Shown piece by piece: positions 7,826-17,488 of a stretch of DNA of 64,000 nucleotides. The stretch is from Ammoniphilus sp. YIM 78166 (GTDB taxonomy: Bacteria; Bacillota; Bacilli; Aneurinibacillales; RAOX-1). The stretch lies in contig NZ_SDLR01000001.1 in assembly GCF_004522215.1 (NCBI RefSeq), forward strand, positions 1,116,001 to 1,180,000, written 5' to 3'. The position numbers and the translations under genes are program-made. Under the pieces are notes generated by a model. The model made no database searches, was not told the origin of the DNA, and saw only the letters and a program-made list of their open reading frames with translations. The stretch's first letter is position 1; every line of letters starts with the position of its first letter.

Positions 7826-8983
7826 ATGCGTACCTTTGATTTCCCCGTAGGCTATGAACACTTTCATCCGACAACGATTGTTAACTATCAGCTGAATCGC
7901 TGGTATTCATTTGGTTATGCAAGAAAAGAGGATATGCAGGAAGCCGGTAAGCAAATCAAGACCACAGATGATTGGAAGCAGATCATGGTTCGGCAAGCGG
8001 AAAAAGCTATGCAAGAGGGGCGGCTTATCCCAGGTACCTTTTATTACCGCGCTGCCGAGTTTTTTACGTTGCCTTCGGATCCCGATAAAATTAAGCTTTA
8101 TGATACCTTTATTGACTTGTTCTATCACCATGCCTTTGCAACGGATAGGATAGAGAGGGGATTGGTTCCTTATCAGGACGGTTTTTTATCTACCATGAGG
8201 GTTCGTTCCTCTTTAAATAAAGTCAGAGGGAAAATCGTGGTGCACGGCGGGTTTGATTCCTTTATCGAAGAGCTCTACTCCCTGGCCGCCTACTTCTCGA
8301 ATGAGGGTTATGAAGTTATTTTGTTTGAGGGGCCTGGTCAAGGAACCACGCTAAAAAAATACGGTCTTCCTTTAACTCACGAATGGGAAAAGCCAGCGAA
8401 GGCCGTCTTGGATTACTACGAAATAGACGATGTGACGTGGATTGGAATATCCATGGGTGGATGGCTTTGTTTTCGAGCGGCTGCCTTTGAGCCTAGGATT
8501 CGACGCGTGATTGCCTCTAGCATCGCCTTTGATTATATGCAAATTCCTCCTTCTCCGGTTACCGCCTTTGCAAGAGCGTTGTTTCGTTATCCTTCAATCA
8601 TGAATATCCTAGCGGAATGGAAAATGAAATGGTTCCCTCAAGAAAAATGGGGGATTCACAACCTGATGTATATCACCAAAAAAAGCAACCCGATGGAAGC
8701 AAGTCAAATCATGCTCAATTTTAATGAAGAAAACCTTCATTCAGACCAGGTCAAACAAGATGTATTAATCCTAACTGGGGTAGAGGATCACTTTATCCCC
8801 TTAAAGATGCACGTGAAGCAAGTGCAAGCCCTAACTCATGCAAAATCGGTGACCGAACGCCTCTTCACGAGAGAGGAACAAGGTCATAACCACTGTCAAG
8901 TCGGCAATTTTGGGTTGGCTCTGCAAGTCATGCTAGATTGGATCAAACGGGCGGCTTATTCCTGTAATAAAAAGAAGCCATAA
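7826..8983 (+). CDS. Alpha/beta hydrolase
   Basis: 385 residues. The alpha/beta-hydrolase core shows VHGGFDSF (oxyanion region), the FEGPGQG segment and the nucleophile elbow GISMGG near residue 208. The acid is probably in TGVEDHFIP and the catalytic His near EQGHNHCQ. A helical N-terminal domain of about 130 residues makes it resemble FrsA or pseudooxynicotine-hydrolase-like members. RBS GGAGGG precedes the ATG. It lies behind a terminator, so it is probably transcribed separately from the TRAP operon. Substrate unknown. Confidence 0.82.
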   Translation: MRTFDFPVGYEHFHPTTIVNYQLNRWYSFGYARKEDMQEAGKQIKTTDDWKQIMVRQAEKAMQEGRLIPGTFYYRAAEFFTLPSDPDKIKLYDTFIDLFYHHAFATDRIERGLVPYQDGFLSTMRVRSSLNKVRGKIVVHGGFDSFIEELYSLAAYFSNEGYEVILFEGPGQGTTLKKYGLPLTHEWEKPAKAVLDYYEIDDVTWIGISMGGWLCFRAAAFEPRIRRVIASSIAFDYMQIPPSPVTAFARALFRYPSIMNILAEWKMKWFPQEKWGIHNLMYITKKSNPMEASQIMLNFNEENLHSDQVKQDVLILTGVEDHFIPLKMHVKQVQALTHAKSVTERLFTREEQGHNHCQVGNFGLALQVMLDWIKRAAYSCNKKKP

Positions 8984-9028
8984 ATCGTCTAAGAATAGGC
9001 AACTCTTTTTTCGAAAGGAACAGATCAA

Positions 9029-9598
9029 ATGAAAAAATGGCTCGTTATTCTTGGAACTTTACTAGCATGCAGCATTGCCTTTAATGTAAATCTTTATCTG
9101 AAAAATCGTGCTTATGAAGGATTTTTAGCTGAGCATATTGCTAACAAGGTTTCCCCTCTATCTACTTCCATTCTAAAAAGTAGAATTTTATTAGAGGGGA
9201 TCCTTACAAAGAATGTGATGACATACGAAGAAGCAGAGGAGCTCAACTCCCATTTCCGCAAAATCGCCATGGAGGCGCAAGATTTGGTTTACATGGGAAA
9301 TCGCTTCAACTCCTTCTCCAATCCCCTTAGCAACCAACTGAGTTTAGATACAGTAAGGGACAAGATTATCTTCGAGGGTGTCGTGCGAGATTATCACCCA
9401 GGTGAGGTGCTGACGTTAGATGAGGACCGGAAAGCAGAAATACAACGCCTCTATGACCGGATGAAAAGGTACGAAATGGTTATCCATAAGCACGTAAGCG
9501 GAGCCACGCCTGAAGGAATGGAAGAACACTTTTGGAAAAAGGCTCGCACCCTTCATCCTTATTGGAGTGAGCTGATAGAGGAGTTGACACACCATTGA
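9029..9598 (+). CDS. Membrane-anchored protein of unknown function
   Basis: 189 residues with one N-terminal membrane segment (residues about 4-24) and a soluble, charged, mainly helical remainder that would lie outside the membrane. I do not recognise a family. GAAAGGA precedes the ATG. It follows the hydrolase by 45 bases, so co-transcription is possible. Confidence 0.7.
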   Translation: MKKWLVILGTLLACSIAFNVNLYLKNRAYEGFLAEHIANKVSPLSTSILKSRILLEGILTKNVMTYEEAEELNSHFRKIAMEAQDLVYMGNRFNSFSNPLSNQLSLDTVRDKIIFEGVVRDYHPGEVLTLDEDRKAEIQRLYDRMKRYEMVIHKHVSGATPEGMEEHFWKKARTLHPYWSELIEELTHH

Positions 9599-9609
9599 AT
9601 GCTATAAGT

Positions 9610-9637
9610 GAGCCCCTTAAACCTACGTTAAAGGGGC
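9610..9637. terminator. Possible terminator between convergent genes
   Basis: GCCCCTTAA pairs with TTAAAGGGGC with one bulge. It lies between a plus-strand gene and the minus-strand DUF2639-like gene. T-runs are absent on both sides, so the call is tentative. Confidence 0.4.
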
Positions 9638-9647
9638 CTCCCAGCTT

Positions 9648-9788
9648 CTAAGCTTTATTCTTTACATATTTATCATACAGATTGGCTAACTGGTGTGTTT
9701 TCAAGGACTCCAGCCGTTTCCCATCGATAATACGAATATTGTGTTCCTTGAGCTTGTGGACATAGTAACCCTTAGATCCAATGTGCAT
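9648..9788 (-). CDS. DUF2639-like small protein (YflJ type)
   Basis: A 46-residue protein whose N-terminus MHIGSKGYYVHKLKEHNIR and later segment GKRLESLKTHQLANLY match the GSKGWYV-LK-GIR and KLE-YKT patterns I recall for the Bacillus YflJ/DUF2639 family. AAAGGGTGATGA precedes the ATG. The function of the family is unknown. Confidence 0.8.
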   Translation of the reverse strand: MHIGSKGYYVHKLKEHNIRIIDGKRLESLKTHQLANLYDKYVKNKA

Positions 9789-9922
9789 AGTTCATCACCC
9801 TTTCACTAGGATTTACGCTGACCGTTTCATTTCTATGACAAACGAGGGAAGAAGATGACCCACTTATCTGAATATTTATGATAAACTAGGTGCACAGAAA
9901 AAAAAGAAAAGGAAGGTTTTGT

Positions 9923-11641
9923 ATGAAATGGCGTATGATTAATCGTTTTTTCAGCTATTATCAGCCTCATAAAAAGCTGTTTTACATCGACTTTTTTTGT
10001 GCAGTCCTGGTAGGCCTTTTGGAGCTGGGATTCCCTCTCGCAGTTTCCTGGTTTATAGACCAACTCTTGCCGGAGGGGAATTGGACCACGATTCTGGCCG
10101 TAAGCGCCGGTCTTTTAACCCTATACTTCATGAGCTCAGGAATGCAATTTGTTGTGAACTATTGGGGTCATAAGCTCGGGATTAATATCGAGACCGATAT
10201 GCGTCGAGAGCTGTTTCACCATGTTCAGCGACAGTCCTTTCGCTTCTTTGATAATACGAAAACCGGGCATATTATGAGTCGGGTCACCAATGATCTAATG
10301 GATATCGGGGAATTAGCTCATCATGGACCAGAGGACTTATTCATTGCCGTCATGACGTTTACGGGTGCATTCTGGATTATGTTCACGATCAATCCGAACC
10401 TTGCTTTGGTCGCTTTGCTCATTGTTCCTTTCCTGATAGGGTTGATCTCCTACTCCAACATCAAGATGAATGCCGCCTGGACAAAAATGTATGGGAATAT
10501 CGCTGATGTGAATGCGAGGGTGGAGGATAGTGTGTCAGGGGTTCGTGTAGTCCAATCCTTTACCAACGAACAGTATGAAATTGATCGTTTTAATACGAAC
10601 AATCAGTATTTCCGCAAGTCCAAGCTTAAAGCGTATAAAGTCATGAGCTGGAACTTGTCCGGAATCTATATTACGACTCGACTAATGATCTTAATTATTC
10701 TCGTTTATGGAGCATGGCTTAGCTTTTCAGGTGTGCTCTCCTATGGTGAACTTGTGGCCTTTATTCTATATCTAAATGTGTTGTTCAAGCCCATCGATAA
10801 AATCAGTGCGCTACTTGAGCTTTACCCCAAAGGTATGGCAGGCTTTACTCGGTTTACTGAACTTATTGATACGGAACCCGATATAAGAAACCGTCCAGAC
10901 GCGATTGAGGTGCCTTTTTTAAAAGGAAATATCTGTTTTCAAGACGTAACGTTTGGATACGAGGGTCATCGTCCCATCTTAAATGAGCTCACATTTTTCA
11001 TTGAGGCTGGCAAAACGGTTGCCTTTGTGGGGCCATCTGGCGCCGGGAAAACCACGATCTGTTCCTTGATTCCTCGTTTCTACGACGTGGAAAAAGGAGC
11101 GATCACCATCGATGGGATCGATGTACGCGATATGACGAAGGAGTCATTGCGATCTCACATCGGCATTGTTCAACAGGATGTGTTTTTATTTACAGGAACT
11201 TTGCGGGAGAATATCGCCTATGGAAAACTAGGAGCTTCGCAAGAGGAGATTGAAGAAGCGGCGAGAAAAGCTCATCTCACTGAGTTCATCGCTTCTCTGC
11301 CGGAGGGTTATGACACAGAGATTGGGGAAAGAGGATTGAAACTTTCGGGCGGCCAAAAGCAAAGGCTGGCGATTGCCAGGATGTTCCTGAAAAATCCGCC
11401 GATCTTAATTCTGGATGAGGCAACCTCGGCTTTGGATACCGAAACGGAAGCCATTATCCAAGAAGCTTTACAAGATCTATCGAAAGATCGAACCACGCTG
11501 GTGATTGCTCATCGACTCGCCACAATTAAAAGTGCCGATCGTATTTTAGTTATCACAAATGAAGGGATCGCGGAAGATGGAACGCATGGACAGCTCCTTT
11601 CCCAAGAGAACGGGATATTTGCTAGGCTACATGCACATTAA
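9923..11641 (+). CDS. ABC transporter, fused permease and ATP-binding protein
   Basis: 572 residues from the ATG preceded by AAGGAAGG; the upstream in-frame GTG at 9890 lacks such a site. Six membrane helices in the first 310 residues form an ABC exporter type I domain. The nucleotide-binding domain has Walker A GPSGAGKTT (near 370), the signature LSGGQKQR (near 476), Walker B ILILDEATSALD and H-loop IAHR. This is the Sav1866/MsbA-type half transporter that works as a dimer. Its substrate (drug, lipid or peptide) cannot be read from context. Confidence 0.94.
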   Translation: MKWRMINRFFSYYQPHKKLFYIDFFCAVLVGLLELGFPLAVSWFIDQLLPEGNWTTILAVSAGLLTLYFMSSGMQFVVNYWGHKLGINIETDMRRELFHHVQRQSFRFFDNTKTGHIMSRVTNDLMDIGELAHHGPEDLFIAVMTFTGAFWIMFTINPNLALVALLIVPFLIGLISYSNIKMNAAWTKMYGNIADVNARVEDSVSGVRVVQSFTNEQYEIDRFNTNNQYFRKSKLKAYKVMSWNLSGIYITTRLMILIILVYGAWLSFSGVLSYGELVAFILYLNVLFKPIDKISALLELYPKGMAGFTRFTELIDTEPDIRNRPDAIEVPFLKGNICFQDVTFGYEGHRPILNELTFFIEAGKTVAFVGPSGAGKTTICSLIPRFYDVEKGAITIDGIDVRDMTKESLRSHIGIVQQDVFLFTGTLRENIAYGKLGASQEEIEEAARKAHLTEFIASLPEGYDTEIGERGLKLSGGQKQRLAIARMFLKNPPILILDEATSALDTETEAIIQEALQDLSKDRTTLVIAHRLATIKSADRILVITNEGIAEDGTHGQLLSQENGIFARLHAH

Positions 11642-11661
11642 TAGAGTAGGAGGCGATGACA

Positions 11662-11958
11662 ATGGAATGGAATTTTTTGTTTCGTGTGGATTATTTAAAT
11701 GAAAAAGGCGAGGAGAGAAATCTTAAAGGCCTAATATTTACTGATGAAGGAAAAGCCCCAACTGCGGAACAAATTCAAGAGTTCCTGATGGAGAGCGGAT
11801 ACCAGGTTAACATTCAAGATCCACAGCAATTGACCTTTATCGATCCAAACCCGAGTGATCCTATTAAAATTACGGTGGTTAAGTTACATGATGAAGATGA
11901 TCAAGTGAATGACTGGGCGATGAGACTGCTTGCCGAACAATTTCGTAAGCAGTATTAA
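11662..11958 (+). CDS. Hypothetical protein, 98 aa
   Basis: I chose ATG 11662 because AGGAGG at 11648-11653 is 8 bases away; the in-frame ATG at 11656 is only 2 bases from it. The product is soluble and acidic. I do not recognise the family. It starts 20 bases after the ABC transporter and ends at a terminator, so the two genes are probably co-transcribed. Confidence 0.75.
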   Translation: MEWNFLFRVDYLNEKGEERNLKGLIFTDEGKAPTAEQIQEFLMESGYQVNIQDPQQLTFIDPNPSDPIKITVVKLHDEDDQVNDWAMRLLAEQFRKQY

Positions 11959-11962
11959 AACG

Positions 11963-12004
11963 AAAAGCTCTGTACGCAAATAGGCGCGCAGAGCTTTTTT
12001 TGTT
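11963..12004. terminator. Bidirectional terminator
   Basis: AAAAGCTCTG (11963-11972) pairs with CAGAGCTTTT (11989-11998), with further inner pairing and a T-run to 12004. It lies between the convergent 98-aa gene and the YheC/YheD pair. Confidence 0.88.
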
Positions 12005-12006
12005 GT

Positions 12007-12777
12007 TTATTTTGCACTGGTTCGGCCATAGCTTTTGGCTAGGTTCATCATACGCTGATACATTTTCGGATGGAGCTCTTTGAGGGGATGGAACTGCGGA
12101 TGTCTGCTATTCACTTCAATGATCCATAGTTTTCCTCTTCTATCGAAGGCAAAGTCAATCCCCATCTCATGCATACCGGGCTGTTTAGCAGAAAGAGCAT
12201 GGGCTACGGCGAGAGAGACTTCTTTTAGCTTTCGGTATCTTTGCTTTCGTTCTTTGGAAGTTAGACCTAATGAGGTAAACACCTTTTCAAGTCTAACAAT
12301 CCGTCCCCCTTGGGAGTAGTTGGTAACGATCTTGTTCTTTGACCCAACTTTTGTAAAGATGCCTGTGGTTCTCCAAGGTCCACCTGGTTTCCTCTGTACC
12401 ATAGCACGAATGTCGTATGGGTTTCCTTTAACCTTTTCCAATGCGATTCCTTGCTGGATAGCTAATAAAGTCTCAGATTGGGACTTAAGATATCTATAGA
12501 GGGATGTCATTTGTTTGAATTTTTTTCTACCCTTGGTGGATCGGAGTCTAAATTGCCTTTTTTCCACTTTTTTGACTTGAAATATTCCGTTTCCATGTGA
12601 ACCTTTATTAGGCTTAACATAAACGAGTCCATACTTTTGCAAGCAGTGGTTTAATTGATTCTTATCCAGTTTTGCTGTAAAGGGTTGATAGGATTTGAGA
12701 TGCGGATAGGCTGTCAGATAGCGGTAGACGCGGAGTTTTCCTTCGATAGATTTGCTTTTATAGCTCTTATGAGGCAC
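12007..12777 (-). CDS. YheC/YheD-family endospore coat-associated protein (second gene)
   Basis: 256 residues, GTG start overlapping the upstream stop codon by one base. AAGGAGG sits within the upstream gene's end. It has the YheC/YheD ATP-grasp-like pattern: VYVKPNKGSHGNGIF, the RAMVQRKPGGPWRTTGIFTKVG region and GIDFAFDRRGKLWIIEVNSRHP near the C-terminus. The family is associated with the spore coat in Bacillus. The paralogue lies directly upstream, so translation is probably coupled. Confidence 0.88.
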   Translation of the reverse strand: MPHKSYKSKSIEGKLRVYRYLTAYPHLKSYQPFTAKLDKNQLNHCLQKYGLVYVKPNKGSHGNGIFQVKKVEKRQFRLRSTKGRKKFKQMTSLYRYLKSQSETLLAIQQGIALEKVKGNPYDIRAMVQRKPGGPWRTTGIFTKVGSKNKIVTNYSQGGRIVRLEKVFTSLGLTSKERKQRYRKLKEVSLAVAHALSAKQPGMHEMGIDFAFDRRGKLWIIEVNSRHPQFHPLKELHPKMYQRMMNLAKSYGRTSAK

Positions 12778-13520
12778 TACTTCTTCCTCCTTATGTGTTT
12801 GACGTAACGTCTGATACGGAGATATAACTCCTCATGATGACGAAAGAGTTTATATCCCGGTTTGGTATTTCCTTCGATAATCCAAAGCTTCCCGTTTTTA
12901 TCCATGGCTATATCGAGGCCAAACATGCTGGCATAGTTAAAGTATTTCTCCGCAAGGTATTTCCCCAATCTGCTTACTTCCTGTTCAAACTGAGCAGCGC
13001 GTACGTTGAGCTTCTTCGAACCGCTCAAGGCTTGCTTTACGGAAATGGCCTGGCCTCCCTGGGAGTAGTTCGTTACCACTTTATTCTTTTTTGCCCATTT
13101 TCCCATAACGCCCATGGTTATCCAATCGTTTTTGGGTTTAAGTAATAGTACTCGAAAGTCTATCGGACGATTCTGGATAGTTAATAGTTCAATTCCTTTT
13201 TGCAAGATATAAGGCTTGTTGCCAATTTTCCGATGTATAGAAGAGAGAACTTCCTTGCTGCTCTTGAGAAGCTGACGATGAGTACCGTATCGAATTAGAA
13301 AGCCAGAAGTTACTCTCTCAATCTTCATGATGCCCCTGCCTTGTCCGCCTATCTCTGGCTTCAGAAATAAAATTGAGGACCTCTTTAGAGCCCTGGCTAA
13401 GCCTCTGATCGTATACTTTTCAGTAGGGACAAGCATACGCTTCAGAACTGGATCCTCCTTCATGGCCGAATATTGATTCCATTTGCTTCGCGCTAAACCA
13501 AAATCCTTGATTTGGCTCAA
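12777..13520 (-). CDS. YheC/YheD-family endospore coat-associated protein (first gene)
   Basis: 247 residues from the TTG at 13520, which is 9 bases after AAGGAG; the TTG at 13529 directly abuts that site. Conserved features are FLKPEIGGQGRGIMKIERV, the GVMGKWAKKNKVVTNYSQGG segment and LDIAMDKNGKLWIIEGNTKPG, as in its neighbour. The proteins are diverged paralogues, both with the NYSQGG segment. The adjoining plus-strand gene is a LysM protein, in keeping with a spore-surface context. Confidence 0.87.
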   Translation of the reverse strand: MSQIKDFGLARSKWNQYSAMKEDPVLKRMLVPTEKYTIRGLARALKRSSILFLKPEIGGQGRGIMKIERVTSGFLIRYGTHRQLLKSSKEVLSSIHRKIGNKPYILQKGIELLTIQNRPIDFRVLLLKPKNDWITMGVMGKWAKKNKVVTNYSQGGQAISVKQALSGSKKLNVRAAQFEQEVSRLGKYLAEKYFNYASMFGLDIAMDKNGKLWIIEGNTKPGYKLFRHHEELYLRIRRYVKHIRRKK

Positions 13521-13750
13521 TTCTAGCAACTCCTTCTTTAGTCTCTAATTATCTTATTCAAATGGAAGGAGTTTGAAATAGAGAAATTAACCATTAAATG
13601 TAAGTCTAAGAGAGTACTAGACACCTATCTGCCCTTTACGGCAGGAGAGGCACTATACGACCGTCTGAATTATTTAAGTGAATGAATCTCACCCTTCCAC
13701 CTGGGTGCATATCATGGTGGTAAATAGCCCAAGAAAGAGGGGGATGATCC

Positions 13751-14557
13751 ATGCCTACTGTGAAAGAAACCCATTTCTATTATACCGTTCAGCCGGGAGA
13801 TACTGTACATTCTATAGCGGCAAGGTTCGGAAGTAAGACTGCTGCAATTCAAAGCGCCAATGCGCTGTTCCCACCATTCACTGACCCCTTTCTCATCTTC
13901 CCGGGTTGGACTCTTTTAATTCCCGTGCCTGCCGAGAAGCCCTTCCGGACGATATATATAGTAGCTCCTGGCGATAACCTCTACCGGATCAGTCAACGCT
14001 TTTCTGCCCATCCCGATTTACTCGCCGGTGTTAATCGCGGTATTCAGAATCCCAATCTCATCTTTCTCGGTCAGCCGCTTTGGGTTCCTGCTTTTGTCTA
14101 TCAGATCGAACCAGGAGAAAGCTTGACCAAAATTGCCAATCAATTCGGACTTACCCTTAACAGTATCTTGTATGCAAATGAAGGGCGACCTGGATTCTCA
14201 CGTGATTTGCTGTATTCGGGGTATCGATTAGCACTTCCTCTCCCATCATCAAGAAATATTTCCGTCATTCGCCCCCTTCCTGGGGATCTGATTCGTAGTG
14301 GGGAGGCCATTGAAGGCTTTGCCCGAGTATTTGAAGCCAACGTTTTAGTGCAAGTTCAAGATGATAACGGCGGTACAGTATCCAACGAAAGGTTCACAAC
14401 TGCTCTGGAAGGGGCACCAGCTTACGGGTACTTCCGAATCACGGTTCCCTTTGACCAAACTCCCACAACACAATCAGGGTGGATTTGGGTATATACTCGT
14501 AGCGCTAACGATGGTCGTATTATCGATTTGGTTCGGATAAGAGTTCGCTTTGGTTAA
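13751..14557 (+). CDS. LysM x3 - Gmad2 domain protein
   Basis: 268 residues without an obvious signal peptide. Three LysM units begin near residues 9 (YTVQPGDTVHSIA), 76 (YIVAPGDNLYRIS) and 123 (YQIEPGESLTKIA). The last 95 residues (RPLPGDLIRSGEAIEGFARVFEANV onward, here described as PLPGDLIRSGEAI and ARVFEANVLVQV) fit the Gmad2 immunoglobulin-like domain. It is probably a peptidoglycan-binding spore or germination protein. GAGGGGGATG precedes the start. It is divergent from the YheC/YheD pair. Confidence 0.88.
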   Translation: MPTVKETHFYYTVQPGDTVHSIAARFGSKTAAIQSANALFPPFTDPFLIFPGWTLLIPVPAEKPFRTIYIVAPGDNLYRISQRFSAHPDLLAGVNRGIQNPNLIFLGQPLWVPAFVYQIEPGESLTKIANQFGLTLNSILYANEGRPGFSRDLLYSGYRLALPLPSSRNISVIRPLPGDLIRSGEAIEGFARVFEANVLVQVQDDNGGTVSNERFTTALEGAPAYGYFRITVPFDQTPTTQSGWIWVYTRSANDGRIIDLVRIRVRFG

Positions 14558-14714
14558 AATAGTAAAATCCAAGGGGATTGGATTCATTTAAAGGCGGGTG
14601 GCTATGCCATTCGTCCTATTTTTTTGTTGTCAAAATATATCGATAACTATTCCGTTACATGTCGTTGTTTTTGTATTAAAATGGATATAAATGTCAGAAT
14701 GGGGGTGGGGAACG

Positions 14715-15992
14715 ATGACGGAGATAAAAGATTTGTTACTTCAAATTTTATTAATTATCGTACCGATTTTTATCTATCATATGTTTTATGCAGAAAAATT
14801 AAAGCTCGATCAAAGGAGAAGATCCTGGTTTCATTCCTTTCTTAATGGCTTAGCTATTGTTTTGTGCATGTCTTTTCCTGTAGCGATCGGGATGGAATCA
14901 CGCTTCGACCTAAGAGGCATTCCTTTGCTTATAGGAACTTTGTATGGGGGATATGAAACAGGAGCTGTCCTTAGCCTACTCATCATAGCGTATCGCTTCT
15001 ATCTTGGGGTAGATGTCGGCTTCTATCACACTGTTATCTCCTTACTTTTCATTGTGCCCGTGTTTATGGCTTTTTATCGAGTGTATCAACAAGCAGATCG
15101 AACGACGAGAAGGAATTGCACAGTCCTGTTGTCGGTTTATCATGTGATCGTAATTTCCGTCGTCTACTTCATGCTCAGTGTATTTACGTTCGAAAACGCG
15201 ATGTCGCTCTTCATCTTTGATATTGCCTTTATTTTAGCCTCTTGTTTTCTCGTTTATATGAATGAGAATCTCCGCGAGAATAACCGTATGCGCTCAGAAC
15301 TTCAGAAAACAGAAAAACTGCGGGTACTAAGTGATTTAACCAGTGCATTTGCCCATGAAATCAGAAATCCGATGCAGGTCAATCGTGGCTTCTTGCAGCT
15401 TATGTATGAAGAGCCCCTTCCTCCGCACCTCAAAAACTATGTGGAAATCTGTTTAAAAGAAATGGACCGAGCTAACTTAATCATTAGTGATTATCTTTCC
15501 TTTGCTAAACCCCATACGGAAGATATCGAAATGATAGATGTAGGCAAACAGCTCGAACAGGTTCAAAACATCTTAGCTCCCTATGCATTAATGCAGCATG
15601 TTGAAATTCAAAAAGACACCTCTGGCTCTTGCATTATTATGGCAAATCAACAAAAGCTTAATCAATGTTTAATTAACCTAGTGAAAAATGGAATCGAAGC
15701 TATGCCTAACGGTGGAATCCTATTGATTAGTTGCTGCGCCAAGAGTAATGGGAAGGTAACTATCGCCATTACGGATCAGGGGGTAGGCATGACGAAAGAT
15801 CAAATCAAGCGGTTAGGCACCCCTTTTTATACTTTGAAGGAAAAGGGGACAGGCTTGGGCTTAATGGTCTCTTACCGCATCATCCAAGCCTTTAACGGAT
15901 TAATTGAAGTATCGAGCGAGCTAGGACGTGGGACTACCTTTTCTATAGAATTTCCATCCATTGAACCGGTTGAGCTTAGACAGACTTCATAG
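14715..15992 (+). CDS. 5TMR-LYT sensor histidine kinase
   Basis: 425 residues from the ATG preceded by GGGGTGGGGAACG; an upstream ATG at 14691 has no site. The N-terminus contains five to six membrane helices with the DLRGIPLLIGTLYGGYETG pattern of 5TMR-LYT modules. A HisKA helix FAHEIRNPMQ places the phospho-accepting His near residue 213, and the HATPase domain shows NLVKNGIEAMPNGG and GTGLGLMVS. It resembles sporulation kinases of the KinB/KinD kind. No response regulator is adjacent, which suits a phosphorelay kinase. Confidence 0.9.
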   Translation: MTEIKDLLLQILLIIVPIFIYHMFYAEKLKLDQRRRSWFHSFLNGLAIVLCMSFPVAIGMESRFDLRGIPLLIGTLYGGYETGAVLSLLIIAYRFYLGVDVGFYHTVISLLFIVPVFMAFYRVYQQADRTTRRNCTVLLSVYHVIVISVVYFMLSVFTFENAMSLFIFDIAFILASCFLVYMNENLRENNRMRSELQKTEKLRVLSDLTSAFAHEIRNPMQVNRGFLQLMYEEPLPPHLKNYVEICLKEMDRANLIISDYLSFAKPHTEDIEMIDVGKQLEQVQNILAPYALMQHVEIQKDTSGSCIIMANQQKLNQCLINLVKNGIEAMPNGGILLISCCAKSNGKVTIAITDQGVGMTKDQIKRLGTPFYTLKEKGTGLGLMVSYRIIQAFNGLIEVSSELGRGTTFSIEFPSIEPVELRQTS

Positions 15993-15998
15993 AAGAAG

Positions 15999-16033
15999 AG
16001 GGGGCACGAGGCGCAAGATTCGGCTCCCTTTTT
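15999..16033. terminator. Terminator after histidine kinase
   Basis: AGGGGGC (15999-16005) pairs with GCTCCCT (16023-16029), with one G-U pair, followed by five T. It lies between convergent genes. Confidence 0.55.
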
Positions 16034-16037
16034 CATT

Positions 16038-17393
16038 TTATACTAACTTCAATCCCCGTGCTAACATCCCAATATGACTGCGATCAGCCCAAAGTAGAAA
16101 ATATGAATAGACGATGCCTTGAATCGTAACCGGATGAGGATACTTCACGATAAGAGCCGCTTGGTTGTTCATCTCTTTCGGTTGGTCTTCCGATGGGAAG
16201 ATGAAACAAGCAGGCTGATTCTGTATAGAAGTCATTTGAATTTGGGGACGAGATCCGTAAGGGGCAAGAATATGATAAGCCTCCCCACGACATACCTCAT
16301 CAATTCCCCCATCCGAAGCAACGGCTGAAACCTGAAAAAAGCCATCTTTTCCTTCGTATCGTTCATGCGTCATCTTGCTCCAAATAGCCGGATAAGGGAA
16401 AGAGACACGGTATAACCGACTGAAGTAAACATGCATGGGTGGGGCTGGAGGTATAAAGGGTGACCATTGTAAAGCAGTAATCCGGCCTCCTTCGACAATT
16501 TTGAAAGGGACAGGGTTTCGTAAACTTACCACCCATATTTGGGTAGCTCTCTCGCTGTTTCCGCAACCGGAGAGGTAGGCGATACGCGCTCCATCGGGAG
16601 ACCAGCTGACTGGAGTTGAATAACAGGATGAGACAGCCCATGTTTTTTGTTGCTGACCGGTGCGATGGTCTGTTTGTAAAAGAGAGTGATAGCGGTTGAA
16701 ACTAAAGGAGGTGGCGCTATAGGCGACGAGCGAGGAAGCGGGAGACCATTGGGGATTGTAGTTCTTGCCGAGTGGACCTCCGGGTAATGTTTCAACATGA
16801 CCGGTAGAGAGGTTGGCAATCCCAATTAGGGATACACTTACTCCGGGATACGTAAATAGGGCATACCGCCCGTCAGGTGAAAGCCTCAAGTGATGAATTG
16901 GATTACCCATGTTTTGAGTGAGCTGTCGTTTGTTTGTTCCATCTATCCTGATCGAATAGAGTTGGCTCATTCCAGTGGAGTCTGGAGCTGTAAACAACAA
17001 TTCCTTGCCAGAGGGAAACCACTGAGCATCCGTGGCGTTCTCTTGCACGATCTCTCGACTAGTGTGGGACTTGGTATCGTATATACGAATTCGACCGCTT
17101 TTTACATAACACAATTGCCAGCTATTCGGTGACCAGTCTAGAAGGGTGTAGGGCTCTGTCTGATCGATCTGTGCGACGCTCCCCGTTCTGGTGTCAATGA
17201 TATAAATGATATTATTCCTTCCAATCAATGCCACCTTTCGGCCATCGGGCGACCAAAAGGGTACTGAAAATTCCTCCGCTACCCCTTGCGTTAACGGATA
17301 ATGGAGAGCCTCCAACGGCCGATAAAGCCACAGATCGAAAGCCCCTCCTCGGTCTGAGATATAAGCGATGGATCCAAAACCTAGATTTCTCAT
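16038..17393 (-). CDS. TolB/WD40-like beta-propeller protein
   Basis: 451 residues from the ATG at 17393, which follows GGGAGGG; the longer frame to 17465 has no site. At least six repeats of the WSPDGRKVA / WSPNSW / LSPDGRYALF / WSPASSLVAY / WSPDGARIAY type form a propeller. The C-terminal 110 residues form a separate domain. No signal peptide is seen, so it is cytoplasmic or in the spore. Function unknown. Confidence 0.85.
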   Translation of the reverse strand: MRNLGFGSIAYISDRGGAFDLWLYRPLEALHYPLTQGVAEEFSVPFWSPDGRKVALIGRNNIIYIIDTRTGSVAQIDQTEPYTLLDWSPNSWQLCYVKSGRIRIYDTKSHTSREIVQENATDAQWFPSGKELLFTAPDSTGMSQLYSIRIDGTNKRQLTQNMGNPIHHLRLSPDGRYALFTYPGVSVSLIGIANLSTGHVETLPGGPLGKNYNPQWSPASSLVAYSATSFSFNRYHSLLQTDHRTGQQQKTWAVSSCYSTPVSWSPDGARIAYLSGCGNSERATQIWVVSLRNPVPFKIVEGGRITALQWSPFIPPAPPMHVYFSRLYRVSFPYPAIWSKMTHERYEGKDGFFQVSAVASDGGIDEVCRGEAYHILAPYGSRPQIQMTSIQNQPACFIFPSEDQPKEMNNQAALIVKYPHPVTIQGIVYSYFLLWADRSHIGMLARGLKLV

Positions 17394-17463
17394 AATGCCC
17401 TCCCACCTTAAGCTCATTACTTCCAGTTTATTCGAGGAAGACTCAAAATAGGCACTTAGAGCC

Positions 17464-17488
17464 AAAAAAGACCATCCTAATGATGGTC
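17464..17488 (-). terminator. Terminator overlapping the YtkA-like stop codon
   Basis: On the minus strand GACCATC and GATGGTC form a 7-bp stem followed by six T. The stem includes the last histidine codons and the TAG of the lipoprotein gene. Confidence 0.75.
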